Shown here one piece after another: positions 1 to 12,800 of a DNA stretch of 64,000 nt. Numbering within the stretch: the stretch's first letter is position 1; every line of letters begins with the position of its first letter. The stretch spans positions 6,696,001 through 6,760,000 of the forward strand of contig JAUCEF010000005.1 in assembly GCA_033558025.1 (NCBI GenBank). The letters are read 5' to 3'. Below the pieces are notes generated by a model. That model ran no database searches. It saw only the letters and a list, made by a program, of their open reading frames with translations, and was not told the origin of the DNA. A program made the translations under genes and the position numbers. Source of the DNA: Phytophthora sp. 'mugwort'. Taxonomy: Eukaryota; Oomycota; Peronosporomycetes; Peronosporales; Peronosporaceae.

Positions 1-385
1 TCTTTTATTAGCTAGATGAATCACGTGTGTTACCATTCGGTTTGCTAGCTACGTGTTACTTGTGCTCTAGTTGTGGTGCTCGACGACCTCACTCTTACAG
101 TTAGCAAGCGAGTTGTAGCTCTAGAGAGCACGGTTGACACGAGAAACACAATCATCTCGAAATGATTAAGTTACAGAGCGCCTTGGAGGACATGGTGGCT
201 GTTCGGTTAAAAAAAAAAAGTTCGAGAATAATAGAAAGGACCTTAAGTATCGGGGCTGCTTGAGCTTTGGGGCCACCGAGAACCAACCAATGTTGGCTTC
301 CCTAATAGAGCAATGTTGGAGATAAATACTATTATTACTGGTCCAGTTATATATTTTACGGATCGGGCGATTTCTCAATAATAAG
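1..385. other. No gene recognised (window edge)
   Basis: AT-rich sequence downstream of the dead piggyBac copy. The only reading frame of any length (166-378, minus) has no recognisable motif and includes an A-run. I see no feature I can support. Confidence 0.4.
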
Positions 386-2312
386 TTATTCCGTCAATAC
401 AATGCAGAATAATTGTATTTTGATTTTTTTCCCGATCGCTGCCATTGCCAAGAAGCTCAATGGCGAGCGGGACCGACGAGTAGAAGCGTCGATGACCACT
501 ATATGCCACTGGTGTCGCGCGTTCGAGCCGAGCACGATCTTAAGATTTCGGACCGCTGCGACAGCACCTGTCTTGTGGTCGAATGTAGCATCGACACGGT
601 CGCCAGCATCGCCATTTGCCATTTTCCCTTGTGTAACTCGAATCTAACCAGATACGACATAGCTGAATCCGTAAGGCGTAACTTACGACATGCATCTCGA
701 CAAAAAACAATCATACCTGTGGCAATACGCCGTCCTCGAGTCGCGCGTCATAAACAGCTTAGACCCGTACCGACGAGGCTTGCCCGGTATGAACATGAGC
801 GTGATGTTACGCTTCGACGTCGGCGGAACACACCCTCGCCGAAGGAGAACATCGACGGCAGCGCCCACCCGGGAAGGAAGGCTTATCGACGACCGGGCTG
901 AGCTTCCGCAGCTTGTTGCGCGTGCGCTCGGCCTCGTTGTCGAAGAAGTGCAACTCGCGGAGGATGTCCTGTGACCCTTGCGCCCCATGAAGCGCCCGAA
1001 GTTGCCAGCAGGGGTTGCGCCGTTTTCGACCACGGACCAGTGGTCGGCGAAGCGGCACTTCTGCGGACATAACATATGCGCAACGAGGAACCCAATCACG
1101 TATAGGATCTCGTGCGTCACGTACCCACGCTTCTGCTTGGGCCGCCGGCAAATAAGCTGCTTCACCCCCCCCCCCCCGTCGCGCGTACGGTTGGTCTTTG
1201 CGTTGACCATGACCCCAGCGACTAGGATATGAATTATAGGGACGTCAGGACGGAGAGGGCATGAGGGCGCGCAGCTCGTGGCCGAGCTGCGCGATCTCGT
1301 CACCCATGCTAGAGTATGCGCATCCGACCACCTCGAAGTCTGACGGCACGGGCGTCCATGCCGTCGCACACAGCGCATCCTCGCGCTACTTCTTGGCCTG
1401 CCCGCGGAGCGTGTCGTTCCCGATCATCAGTGAGACAATGAAAGCCTTGTCCATCTCGACCGCGTCACGCTCCGACAGGACATCGTCGTCTTTATCTTAA
1501 ACGTCACGTTCTAGACTGTCGTCTTCGTCCTCGCCGACAGCTTCTCCTTCGCTCTCGCCTGAGTCGATTCTCATGTAGTCGTTGGTCCTCGTCCTCAGGG
1601 TCGAAGTTGACGTCCTTTTTCACGCGGGAGCCCGCAGGCGTAGCGTGCAATCTGTTGGAGCCGGTGGCTTGTCTTCGAGATCGCTCTCAAGACCAGACGC
1701 CTCCGACAGCAACTGCAAGCTTACCGCTGCCTCCTGCTGCGACGCGTCGGCCTGAATGCCGCTCGGGAACAGGCCAAACGCATGCGAAACAGCAGCTTGG
1801 GACAGTTCGATGTCCGGTGTGTCCGGCGAGTCGAACAACGCATTGAGAGTCACTTGAGAGAGGGGACGGCCGTGTCGATCTGTGACATACCCTCACCCTC
1901 TTCATTCGTGCTCGAAGCCGTCGCCACGGGCGCGGATCCTGTTGCGGGGTCGCCGGGGTCGTCACGCTCGCGCTGTGGGTACGTACAGCCAAGATGGGTG
2001 TCGCCGCGCTCGGGGTTGGTGTGGACGCGCTCGCGGTCGTCGCGCTCGCGCTGGGCACCACCACTCCTTCAGACTGGACCACGACCTTTTTGCTCTCGTC
2101 CAAAAGGTTCGATCCCAACGTGCGTCACTACCGCGCGTTCTCCAGCGTACAAGCCCGCACCATCAGGGCTAATATACCTCCCCTCCGTGCGAGACCTCCC
2201 GGCCGCATGTAGGTCCACCCCGCCGCCCACAGTTGCCGCCAGAATGTGGAAAGCCGATGTTGAGGACGACGGCGGCGATCTTGCCGCGCGAGCTGGTCCG
2301 GATGCGCGCCAT
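386..2312 (-). pseudogene. Degenerate piggyBac-like transposase, copy 1
   Basis: This is a broken DDD transposase of the piggyBac (DDE_Tnp_1_7) type, spread over several frames on the minus strand. The start at 2312 reads MARIRTSSRGK, which matches the start of the second copy at 44,881 (MARIRKSHRGKG). An acidic, serine-rich N-terminal region follows (about 2.1-1.45 kb). The central block (about 1.15-0.7 kb) contains YVTHEILYVIGFLVA-like and YGSKLFMTRDSRTAYCHRY segments, and these align with the copy at 43.6-43.1 kb. The segment near 400-500 (VVIDASTRRSRSPLS) corresponds to the second copy's VVVDRFYF region. Numerous frameshifts and stops make it non-functional. A cytosine run at about 1165-1178 lies in the coding region. 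The family assignment rests on the paralogue; terminal repeats and TTAA target sites were not resolved. Confidence 0.72.
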
Positions 2313-3059
2313 CCAGTGTATGGCCCTCCAACTGGTTTGAACCCTAACCCAGCTTATTATTGCCCATTCTCTGTTCCCTCACTTGTTTTTTCTCAAATGC
2401 CTCCATCATCTAATATTGTTTTGGAGGCCGCAATTCACTTGAACAAAGTATTGAAAACTGCTACTCGAGCCAATGTATATTGTTCCACTCACAAATCGTA
2501 ATTTACGACATATAAAAAAATATGTCATAGCTTAAGACGTTGGGGACCAAAAGGTTAATGCAAGTCAAAAATCTCGTGTTTTTGTTTGCAATTGCCTGAT
2601 TGCCGCTTAGTTGGTTGGAAACTGAAAGCAGCTGCCTTTTCCCTATCGTAGTCGATAAATTACTATCAAGGGTGGTCATAAAACGTGATTCTGAGAAAAT
2701 ACTTTTCTGGTTAGGAAAACCTGCAAACGCAATATGCACTGTGTAATTATTATAAACCAGCCGATGGGTCACCTGCTGTCGTCGTCGTCTCGTCATATGC
2801 CGGCGCGACGGAGAGAACTTACAGAACCAACAATGATATGCTCTTCTTTAAGAACGTTCGCCAGTTTAGGTGCCGCAACAGGCTTTCCGCTCTTGTTCAT
2901 TTGGTCGTTAACTCGCGAAAGGTCAGGTGCAGACTCTTCCGTGGTCGACCAGATGGATTCCAACCTTTCATCTATCAAATATCATATTTCGACCAATGAA
3001 ATGTTAGAATTGTTAGTCACCAACAACAGGTTAGTTGCCGACCTACCGAGCTGAAGTCG
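2313..3059. other. Unassigned spacer between piggyBac and hAT relics
   Basis: There is no convincing gene. A 61-codon frame on the minus strand (2793-2978) is charged and helix-like but matches no family I recognise. It may be the eroded tail of the neighbouring hAT element. Confidence 0.3.
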
Positions 3060-4260
3060 GGGTCGTGGTGTTGCTCCTAGGCAGCCCGTATTGAAGGGAT
3101 AGTGCAGTTCGCGAAGTCCAAACACGTGTGGACATCGTTGCGCACATCACCTTTCCATAAGTGCGGCTCCGCGGCCTTCTTGGCGCGGATGTGTTGGTGT
3201 GTCTTTTTTTCGACCACTAGCCGCTTTCGACGCCATCACGCCCGCAGGCTGAAAGGTCCAGCACAGCACTTCATTACCCGTCAGGAGCCGAGAGCCGACG
3301 GACTATCAAGCACCTTCACCACCGCCCCCTCGACGACAGTAGAGTAATGGGTCAGTGTCGATTTCTATATAAGTAAAACACAATAATTATTCTCGTTAAT
3401 TATACGCATAAGCCCGTATCTATAGGACCAACCTAATGTACCGAGATACTTGTCGGATGAAGGCCAAATCTCGAGCAACGCATCGAATAGGACACGAGGA
3501 TCAAGCAACATGAGGTTAGTGGCTGCAGTTGCTTCAACACAGAATCGATCTTGCGCAGGCTCGTGAGCAACACCTCGATCTTATGGTGCGCTGCGATTGA
3601 AGGTAGGACGTCCGCCAGCTCTTCGTCGTTCACTGGGATAAACCCACGAAGCTGACAATAGCACCATTAGAACCGAAAAGGTCGACGACCAGCTCGTGTC
3701 CTGCCGAAGTACCGCAGCGGAGAGGTATTGGCTCTATTTTCGGTGCTGGTCACAAATCAGCGCAATTTAGTCACAAAACTGGTCTGAAAAAAGCAATGGC
3801 TTCAAATTGCAGGTACCACCTACCGTAATTTGGCCGTGTTTTAGCGTCCGCAGCTTCCGTATCAGCTGCTGTACGTCTACCCCATCAGGTTAGCCAACCG
3901 CTTATTAATAGCACAATTATCACCCACCAAAACCGGCAACCAGAAACGGATTTGCCATAAAACGGTAAAAACCGCTTCATAGCAGCCAGGCATTCAGCTG
4001 ATCATTGGACTCGTCCTTCATCAGTGCTAGGGACAAAGAGGATCCTTTGCGCCGGAGTCCATCGTGTACGAACCTAGACAGCTAGGCAGTTCTCCGTTCC
4101 GTGTGTCCAGCCGTCGATGATCAGGCTGAAACGACCTGGCATCTCATCACCGATAGCTGTCTCCCTTATGGCGGTCAAGGTGACCACGGAGATGGGGTTT
4201 AGTTTCATATAAATTTTAATTACACAGCACGAAATTGATGTTTACACACTCAAATGTCGG
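3060..4260 (-). pseudogene. Degenerate hAT transposase relic
   Basis: Minus-strand fragments in hAT order, in several frames. About 4145-4090 encodes FSLIIDGWTHGTENCLAV, the block holding the first catalytic Asp of oomycete hAT transposases. About 3945-3890 encodes VGDNCAINKRLANLMG, the second conserved block, where family members carry a D-N motif. 3633-3530 encodes DVLPSIAAHHKIEVLL and a downstream leucine-rich helix typical of the domain before the C-terminal dimerisation region. The fragments parallel the better preserved hAT at 6.44-9.87 kb, which has FDGWTHASVHFISV and VSDNCSLNKKLA. Many stops and frameshifts separate them. I could not identify the BED finger, the C-terminal dimerisation motif or the terminal repeats, so the ends are approximate. 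Confidence 0.6.
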
Positions 4261-6439
4261 AAAAATTATTCCTACCGCAATCAGCTATTGTCTAGAGTCA
4301 GCCTCGTATACCAAAGGCCGCATCATTTTCAAACATTCATCCAGTCTTGTAATCCCTGTTGCCTCCACGATTCCCTACAACCTCGTCGCTGCGGCTCCTG
4401 CAAGGGCCAGCATCTCACCCTCATAGATATACCTTAAGTCCTGCCTGAACGAGGACCCCACTGGGTACTATAACCGCAAGTCCTGTGGCAAGTGTTGCAG
4501 GCACACACTTACATCAACATGAACTTCGAGATCGAGATGCGTTGCCGTACAGGGACACTGTCGCCGTGGACGAGCCAGAGGGTTTCAAACAGGTACGCGT
4601 GAGTGCGGTAGGTCGCCACTTGTAATCTGCCGCTGTCCTTTTGTGCGTCGAGGGAAACGTTCCTGTAAGTATGCTATCCTGGAGTGCGAAACTGGGATAG
4701 AGCCAAAAATCAAGTATTGATGCCGAAAATACACATATATTTCCGTATTTTTTATTTGGGGCATTCCTGCAACACTTGGGTCCGTTTTCTGGTCGATTGA
4801 TTTCCTTCCAAGTTGCTGCCTAAAATTGACGAATACAACTCGCCACGTCAAAGCTGAAGAAACAACGAAATCAATTATCAGAGCGATGCAAGCCTAAAAC
4901 TTGCATCGTTACTGGCCAAATGGATCGCAAAGCAAGACACCACACGGATGATGCGACTGCAGAGTAAGAACCCGACAGTTCTGGGCTCACAGGAATGTGC
5001 TCACGGGGGGGAGGTAGTTTACAGGGCTGCAGTGCAGAAAAATAAACTTGCGCTACGCAGGCAAAGAGAATACTGCGGGTATCCCCTCGATCGGAATTGT
5101 ATTAACGTCTACGCTGTCATACCACGTGGCCATGTATACGAGCTCGAGAGTTCTTGAAGATGCTAATTCAGCACTGGTTCGGATCTGAGATATCAAGCAT
5201 TCACGAGCATCCTACAAGGATTACGTATATGCAGAGTAGCGCCTGGTGTCGGGAAACGGCTTTGTCACGGATACAGACATGTTCGACAAAAATGCAGAAT
5301 ACCTCCAAATCTTATACCAAATACGAATCACCAATCTGACCGTTCATAATACAGAAAGCGCAAGTCCGGCATTGCCTACGGGTCTCACTTCCACTTTCGC
5401 TGAAACCCCGACAACCTACAAGCCAATCAGCCAGCATTATACCCAGCCAGCACGTCTCCAAGAGAATTTCTGATAAGAGAAATGGCTTAGGCTGGACGAC
5501 CACGCTGATGCCCCCCCCCCCCCCCCCCCCCGCGCGTTTTGCTTTTTTCCGTCGAAAACGGCTGGTAAATCTCTGCCGCCCAAATTCGCTACTGCAAACC
5601 TGCAGTGAGCAGCTACGGCTTCGGGGCATCGGCGCTCGCCCAAGCCTCGGAGAGATCTGGGACATGCTGTTCGACGAGATTGTTTTCATGCGGTCCCAAC
5701 ATCACAAGGTCCCGCGGCAGTGGATTCACGCAGCGGCTTCCATTATGTCCGCATCGTGCTTAACGACGACTCCTTTGCTGTCTCGGGGGCGACGGCTATG
5801 CGCTTTTTTTGCGTCGCTGCGGACTTCCGCAAACGCACCACCAAATGACCACACCTAACGATTTCAGCTTTGCGTCACTTTATGAGCTACAACAACACAC
5901 TCAAGCAACGGTGTAATTGCCACAGACTATTATTATGGATTAAACCGCAATATATTCCGAGGACCCACTCCGCGAAACAGTGAATTTCGTAGGTGCAGTC
6001 ATGTGGTGTTGGGGTCAACGGGTTTCGTGTCGGTGGGAGTGACTGTGTTGATCGCGGTGACAGCAAATGGGATTCAACTACCGCCGCTACTCATTTGGAA
6101 GAGCGGTTCTATCAGTTCTACCTAGGGATCCCGATTAATGCATACAGGCATACATTAATGTGCATTTATCTACTTCCATTATGTAAGGGAGCCTCCTGTA
6201 GATTCGCTGACCATTATGTATGCGAGTTTTCACATGTGCATTATTAAGGGGTGGGGCTGATTTCGTAATTACGTTTATCGCTTACAACCAACCATTCGCA
6301 GCTGCCAGGTCTCCGAACACTTCGTCCGCACATAATTAATTTTGCCCTAGGCCTGGCAATGGGCGACATCAACCTCTCTAGGTCCGCTTCTGATGGTCTA
6401 TTTTCACAGAAGCAAATTGTTTTCTTCTATTTTCCCCGT
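4261..6439. other. Intergenic, no supported gene; cytosine run
   Basis: Several short frames exist on both strands but none carries a recognisable domain or consistent splice structure. A homopolymer of about 20 cytosines at 5511-5530 breaks reading in this stretch. Parts of 4.3-4.6 kb may be the eroded N-terminal part of the hAT relic. Confidence 0.4.
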
Positions 6440-7859
6440 GCCTGGACGACAACGGCGAGTCTACAGCCTATTACAAATGTAAGGTGTGCTCCATAGTGCA
6501 CAAGCAGCCCATGGGCAGAGGCACGACAAACCTCAATCAGCATATTCGGCTCAAACATGCCAATTTCGAGGCCGAAATGCTTGCTGCTGGTCCCGGCAAG
6601 ACCGACTCACTTTTGCCCTGGATTAGCAAGAAAGCGTAGAATCGTTTTGGTTGGCTGGAGTGGACGATTTTCGGTAATCTATCGTTCAGCTTTTGCGAGC
6701 AAAGAGGACGAGGAGGTACGAAATTACCAATTTTTACGTCCCGACCCGAAACTTAATTTTGTTTTCTTGTTTTCAATACATATGTACGCGAATCTTTCTC
6801 AAATTTGCTCCGAAACGCTTAAAGCAGATATGCAAAAGTCACCAAAGCGGTGGAAGCTAAATTTCTGCAGAGATGCCGAAAAAGTTTGGTCTAATTTTTG
6901 ATGGCTGGACCCATGCCTCAGTGCATTTTATCTCTGTATTTGCGTGTTACGAAGTTGACGGAGTGCCGTACCGACCGCAATTGGCTATGTCACCGGTACT
7001 GGAGCCACCAGAGGAGGTAGTGGATGACGTGGTAAGTACTCACAACGCGGAGGCGCACCATGAGGCCATAATACTAATTTTGGAGGTATTCGACAAGACA
7101 ATCGACCAAGTTATATTCTTGGTTAGTGACAACTGCTCACTTAACAAGAAACTTGCTCGTACCCTCTGCGTCCCATTAGTTGGCTGTGCAAGTCACCGCC
7201 TGAACCTGGCGGTCTCAATACTCACAGCGTCCATAGAAAATGTGCTGAGCAATATCCAGACCTGATGGTTCGCCTCCGCACTCTCAACCATTCAGCAAAA
7301 ATCAGGTAATCTTTTATTATGTGATTTTTTATTAGTCTTCTAAGTTTAATTAAGTCTTATGTTTATTTTTTTATTAAAAGGTTCAAGACGGAGCTTAGAC
7401 CTAAACTTCGCCAAGTCACGAGGTGGGGATCTACGTACCAAATTTTGAAACGGTATTTCGAGTTACTGGAATTTATCGATCGTGACGACGAAAGGCTGGC
7501 TGATTGTATCCCATCAGCCAGCGACAACAAGAAGCTGAAGATGTTACTTGAGACGTTGGGTAACGTGGAGTCGGTGTCCATGCGACTGCTGTTTGACGAC
7601 GTAACACTATAAAATTAAATTATTAAATATTTAGATATATTATATTAACAATAATATTAAATTATTTATCAAAAATGTCCGGCTTTTTAATTAACTAAAT
7701 TACGAAAAAATTAAAAAAAATCTTTTGATAAATTAAAAAAAATAATCGAATTAATAAAAATGTTAAAAAAAAATGATGGGTACGTTTGTGTGGGTGTGTT
7801 CGTATAATCTTTCTTATGCTTTTTTAATTTTTGTTATATTTAAGGTGCTACGGCTAATA

Positions 7860-8094
7860 GAGCGGGTGCAGAATGTCTGCACCTCCCTGAGCCGACTCAG
7901 GTTTTTGATACTGTGTTGACTGTACTCGTCGGATTGGAGTGCGGTTTGTTTTGCAGGATGCGGCACGCTCTTGCGCGTTCGCTGCTACCTCTCTTTCCGC
8001 TCTTTTCCAGTGGTTTGCATGCAGCGCTCAAATTGACAGAACCGGGGGTAACAGAAAGTCTGCACCCACCCCAATTATACTAGCTTTAGTATGG
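7860..8094 (+). repeat. Left terminal inverted repeat of Tc1 element
   Basis: 235 bp that match the reverse complement of 9246-9485 at most positions. The outermost part contains a small palindrome, gtgcag...ctgcac. Differences from the right copy are scattered substitutions and short indels, including runs of C and T. Confidence 0.92.
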
Positions 8095-8120
8095 TGTCGA
8101 TCACCGAACTGAACACCTAC

Positions 8121-9200
8121 CTACCATCTAGTGCAACCTTCTGTCGCCGCCCTAACAGCTTCCAGCCTAGCGGGCATGGAGTAAATCACCTTCTGCACGG
8201 TTTCAACGGGGATGTTGTACCAGATTGTCGACCGTTTCACGCGGAGGTCGTCAAGGTCTGTTGCAGGGGTCTTGTGGAGCTCGGTCTTCATGATGCCCCA
8301 GAGATTTTCGATGGGGTTGAAGTCCGGCCTTTGAGGAGGGTGACCCATGCAGTCGAGCTTCAGCTCCTTCAGATACGCTGCTGTGGCCTTGACGTGATGA
8401 GCTGGGGCGCCATCTTGAACAAAACGGGTAGGAGTCGGCAGCTTTAGAAGCTCACGGGTCAGAGGAATTTCAGCAGCCAACATGCTGCGGTAGTAAGCCC
8501 CGTTCACGGAGCTGTCGCAGAAGTGCATGATGCTCACCCCATTGTGCGATATCGAGCTCCAGACACTGAGGGTCTTGCGGCTCGACTTGAAGGTGGGCAC
8601 AGTGCACTTCCCGTTGAAGGCTTCGTTTGACCGGCGCCAGACGGACACCCTGCTGGTGGTACCGTTGAGCTCAACGGATGCTTCGAAGAGGACGTTTTCC
8701 CAATCCTCAGCTTCCATATTCTTCCACTTGGTGGCGTATGCCACGCGCCTTCGACGGTGCACAGCTGACAGGAAGGGCTTCTTTCTCGCCGACCGGCCGT
8801 TCAAACCAGAGTCGCGGATGCGCGACCGAATTGTCGATTCGCTAACCTTCGTTCCCGTTTCAGCAGACACTGTAGCGGCGATTTAAGCTGCTGAAACGAA
8901 GCGGTTCTTCTCTACAGTGCGAACGATCTTGCGATCCATGCGTTCATCGGTCAGTTGAGGGCGGCCGGAGCGCTCAGCACTTAAACAATGGCCCCGCATG
9001 TTGTGACGCTTGATGATTGATTTTACGCTTGGTAAGGGCACCATTAACTCCTTACTGATCTTGCCGTAGCTGAGCCCAGCAGCCCTCTTTGCGATACAGC
9101 GACGTCGCAGCTCAAGCGGGTACTCTTTGCCCCTGAAACAGAGCACACACAGTTAGTAGCTTGCTTCATCCAGCATATGAGGCATGGACACTTACCCCAT
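8121..9200 (-). pseudogene. Tc1-like transposase, one stop and a lost Asp
   Basis: The gene is best read as two exons. Exon 1 is 9196-9200 (ATGGG). A 63-bp intron (9133-9195) follows, with GTAAGT donor, CTACTAAC branch-like site and TTTCAG acceptor. Exon 2 is 8121-9132. The product would be 338 codons, the usual Tc1 length. Residues 1-110 form a paired HTH (YPLELRRRCIAKRAAGLSYG, then a GRP-type linker SAERSGRPQLTD). The catalytic half has VQDGAPAHH (second Asp) and RPDFNPIENLWG (third acidic residue). The expected first block, F-x-DEA, reads NVLFEASVEL, apparently short by two residues including the catalytic Asp. One in-frame TAA at 8883-8885 interrupts an otherwise open frame. It is therefore probably inactive but not very old. 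Confidence 0.88.
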
Positions 9201-9245
9201 ACGCCAGCGCGCCACACCGGAAATGAAGGAAGCGCACTTAGTGAT

Positions 9246-9485
9246 CCATACTAAAACTAGTATAATTGGGGTGGGTGTAGACTTTCTGTGGCCCCCGGTT
9301 CTGTCAATTTGCGCGCTGCATACAAACCACTGGAAAAGAGCGGGAAAGAGAGGCAGCAGCGAACGCGCAAGAGCGTACCGCATCCTGCAACACAAACCGC
9401 ACTCCAATCCGACGAGTACAGCCAACACAGTATCAAAAAACCTGAGGTCGGCTCAGGGGGGGGTGCAGACTTTCTGCACCCGCTG
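9246..9485 (-). repeat. Right terminal inverted repeat of Tc1 element
   Basis: Reverse-complement partner of 7860-8094. The inner end is at the ccata motif (9246-9250) and the outer end is next to TA at 9486-9487. Confidence 0.92.
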
Positions 9486-9868
9486 TAGTGTGGCTAGTCC
9501 GGATTTTGAGTCTGCTTGCGTAAAAATACAGACTGGCAAACATCACCTCATGAGTCGCCAAGAGAAGCATGCCGCTCAACCGTTTGAGCGGCAACCCGCT
9601 ACAATCGCAACTTCTGAGAGCGCGAAGAAGGTCAGCTTTGCTGCATCGGTTTTAAAGAAGGCTAGACTCGAATAAAAAAAGCACTTACGACCAAGTCAAC
9701 ACGATTCCACCGACGTCCAACCTTGCGGAACGCTTGTTCAGTGTGGTTCGTGCTACGTACGGTATTGACTGCCACTCACTGCTACCCGTTTCGCTTGAGA
9801 TGATTATATTTCTTAGAGCTAACGAGAGCTACTGGGATGTTCAAACTGTTCATGAATGCACTGACTAG

Positions 9869-12800
9869 AAGATTTCCCCATTATGTACCCATTAATGCCA
9901 TTAATGAACATTATACATGTAAGGTTCGTCTTATTCCTAAATGCATAATGCATGGACGGATAAATTTTTGACATGGGAATAGTGCCATTATCGGGAGCCC
10001 TGGTTCTACCGATATTAGTACTTCGGCGTTCGAAAAGCTCGACGGAGTGTGTGTTGTTACTCAGCAGCGGCATGGACCGATAACACACTGCTATAGCGGT
10101 GGCCGGACCTCGTATTTTCGGTGCTTATGGATCACTTGTCGGGAAGGCCTCTCGTTCTATGATAGCCCACACCTCGAAGCCAGTCAAGTCGAAGTGTGCA
10201 TCCAAGAAGCTTGACATGGCTGTAGTGCACAAGGCAAGCGAGCGCGCAACCCCAAGTTGTCGCCACGTCTATTAGCGCTGCAGATTTATATTATGGCTAT
10301 GAAGACTGGCATGCTGCCAAACAGCCGATGGTTGTACGCAGAGTGAATATTACCTAGTATGGCCAATCAAATCAACTTGCAATGGATTAGTAACGATCGT
10401 GGGGCTCCTGATCGCGCACAGGGCGCAAAATATTCTGGAGGTAGACAAGGTATGGCCATTGTACGTACTTCAGATTCCATCCCTGAGAACATAGACTCAC
10501 TGAATTGTGCTGGCTGTAGCTTTCATTGCGACGGAGAAGCGGAAACGCGAGGCATGTCCATTTGCCGACGCATAAATGTATTCATGCAGGACTACGTTGC
10601 TTGTCGCGATGTGGGAGGCGTCTTGCTATATTGGTACTATTGATAAATTTTCTGGCTGTCTGCAGGCATCACCGTTTTACCGGAATCTTTGCCACCCAAT
10701 ACGGGTGTTTGCGAACGTGTAAGTGTCGTGCTTTCTGAACTGCGTTGCCGCATTCAGTTCCCGAATGGCGCGCGCGGCCCGCAAGGTGGTGGTGGTGGTG
10801 GTGTGTGTGTGTGTGTGGGGGGGGGGGGGGTCGGTAGACATGTGCAGCAGTATAAAGTCACCACTGAGTCCCTTAACAAGAAAGCCCACGGTCCTAGACC
10901 CCCTGGCTACCGTGACGGCGGTATGCCAACAGCACATGAAGACGCACAGCAAATATATAGCGAATATCCTTCCTAAGAAGAGAGATACTGAGATTTCTCA
11001 TGAATAGACGAGCTCCACGGAGGCGGCATTCCTGTCTGCACGTAAATGCTTGTAGACAAGGACTTAGACGCCGCGGAGGAGGCAGAGGTAGCGGCCTCAA
11101 GGATGGGTGGCTAGGTTTAAGTGTCGTCATCGGTTTAGTCTACACGACAGAGCCAGCCCAGCCAACATCAGCAAGATTGGCTACGGATCCCCCCCCCACC
11201 GTCCCTAATCCGATATTACACGCTGCCTAGAGTAACGCTACGTGGGTTTAGGGTTTAGGGCTCCCATTATATATTGCAGCTGTATTCATTGAATACGTAG
11301 CCAAGAAGACGGCGGCGCGCCGGGGCCAAAAGATGGTATAGGTCAAGTGCAGTGATACCTCAAAAGCGTTGGCATCCATCATGCTTCTCGGCGGTAATCT
11401 TTGTGCCTTTCGTCGTGTTCAAAGTCAAACTGTCGAAAGATGAAAATAGTGCGCCCTGCTACGGTGAAATGATACCCAGAAATTTAATTGACAGCTCAGC
11501 ATCCCACTACTTTATCACAGTGTTTATCATTTAATCAGGCGTTAGCCACAATCAATCAGAAACCTTTTTCACAAAACATTTTTAGCGTATTGAGTATCTT
11601 TAGCATTGCGGTAAACGTCGATCCCTGTCGATTGGCAAGTTGAGCCCTTGTTTTTTCAGCTAATGATGTCTACCCGCGTCCCACAAGAGCCCATACTGGT
11701 CTTGTGAGACGAGTTTAGTAGCCACTGGACGGCCAGGGTTCAGGTGTAAGCTGCTTCTATCAATGTAGCGTTACTGGAAGTCCTGCCTCACGCCACATCA
11801 GCGTCGTAGTCAGTGGACGTGGCTTAAAATTGCCCGCTGAAGGTGAGACTGCGCCAATACTGGCACAGGGGTATGCAGGCACATATCCAGGCGCTTGGAG
11901 GCTCCGGAAAGCAGGTGACAAGATCTGGGGGTGGGTCTGGCTAACATGGGACGAGCACCTGCTGATACGATAGCGAAGGTTTCGTAAGAGCGGGCTTATA
12001 TCTAAAGATAATACTGCTAGCTTGATTGCAAACCTGCAGAAGATCTCGTTGTTAGTAGGCCGACCCGTAGACGCCGTGCAGGATTTCGGACTGAACGACA
12101 TCGTGAGGAAGCGGTCGTTTAACCAAAAATTAACATTGTGCTTTTTTTATGGGGGGGGGAATACTTTGTCTTTTGGTTGGCGTTTCAGTAGCTGCTTGAC
12201 TCTGGTAAATGTCTGTGGGGACCTACCCGTAACTAAATGGTTAATTCTAGGAAAATGTACCAGTGATATGACGACGATTAATACCCTCCGTCATCGACTT
12301 CGCATATTTGAAAGGGTTATCCCTGCGTAATTAATTGCCAATGTAGTTGTGCGGATACACACACTTTAACGCTGTTGTTAAACACCGCCAACACCTAAAA
12401 CAATCGCTCAAACAATATATATATATATTTTTAAGAATCTTTTTTGAACAGTGAAATGCACTATGTACCTCGTTTCGCATGTAAAGCGCTACATTACATT
12501 TTATAACGGGTTCTTTGGATTAGTGTCACCGCGTGACCCAGACAATCTAATCGGAAGGCGTAAACTAACTTTTACTTCACCATGCTGAGCCTAAAGTGAT
12601 ATAATAGTTTTTACACGTTTGGAATTAGCTACTGCAACTATTCGAAAGGATATCGATTGTCAAAGTAACTGCATAGCTGGATATACTATTAAATTCCTTA
12701 TTTCTACCGGTATTAACCTGCCATATTCAATATCAGAAGGATTGAGTTTTTTAGCGCGATATTTGTATTTTCATTGCTGATCGTCTCGCGGTATTTTTCG

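Larger units (their letters stand above)
7860..9485 (-). mobile_element. Tc1/mariner-like element nested in hAT
   Basis: A 1,626-bp element with long terminal inverted repeats (about 235-240 bp). It is flanked on both sides by TA (7858-7859 and 9486-9487), the Tc1/mariner target duplication. Its ends read SAGCGGGTGCAGA inward from each TA. A single transposase gene is on the minus strand. It sits inside the hAT reading region, so it inserted after the hAT element did. Confidence 0.92.
6440..9868 (+). mobile_element. hAT element, split by a nested Tc1 element
   Basis: A plus-strand hAT transposase in pieces. A BED-type zinc finger lies at about 6475-6570 (KCKVCSIVHK, then NLNQHIRLKH: C-x2-C and H-x4-H spacing). 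The catalytic N-terminal block GLIFDGWTHASVHFISVFAC is at about 6885-6945. VSDNCSLNKKLA and LVGCASHRLNLAV follow at 7120-7215. After a probable intron, VTRWGSTYQILKRYFELLEF is at about 7410-7475. The Tc1-like element occupies 7860-9485. Beyond it the hAT resumes at about 9490 (ASPDFESACVKIQTGKHH) and ends with the C-terminal dimerisation motif (PPTSNLAERLFSVVRATYG, about 9700-9755) and a stop at 9866-9868. Frameshifts around 6.6-6.9 kb and the large insertion mean it cannot be autonomous. Terminal repeats of the hAT were not resolved. Confidence 0.82.

Noticed and set aside
10689..11130. Several overlapping 78-95-codon frames
   Set aside because: They run through the GGT/GT/G simple repeat on both strands and have no domain or splice support.
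11240..11262. Interstitial telomere-like GGGTTTAGGGTTTAGGG
   Set aside because: Only two to three units of the TTTAGGG motif. It is too short to claim a former chromosome end or a healed break.
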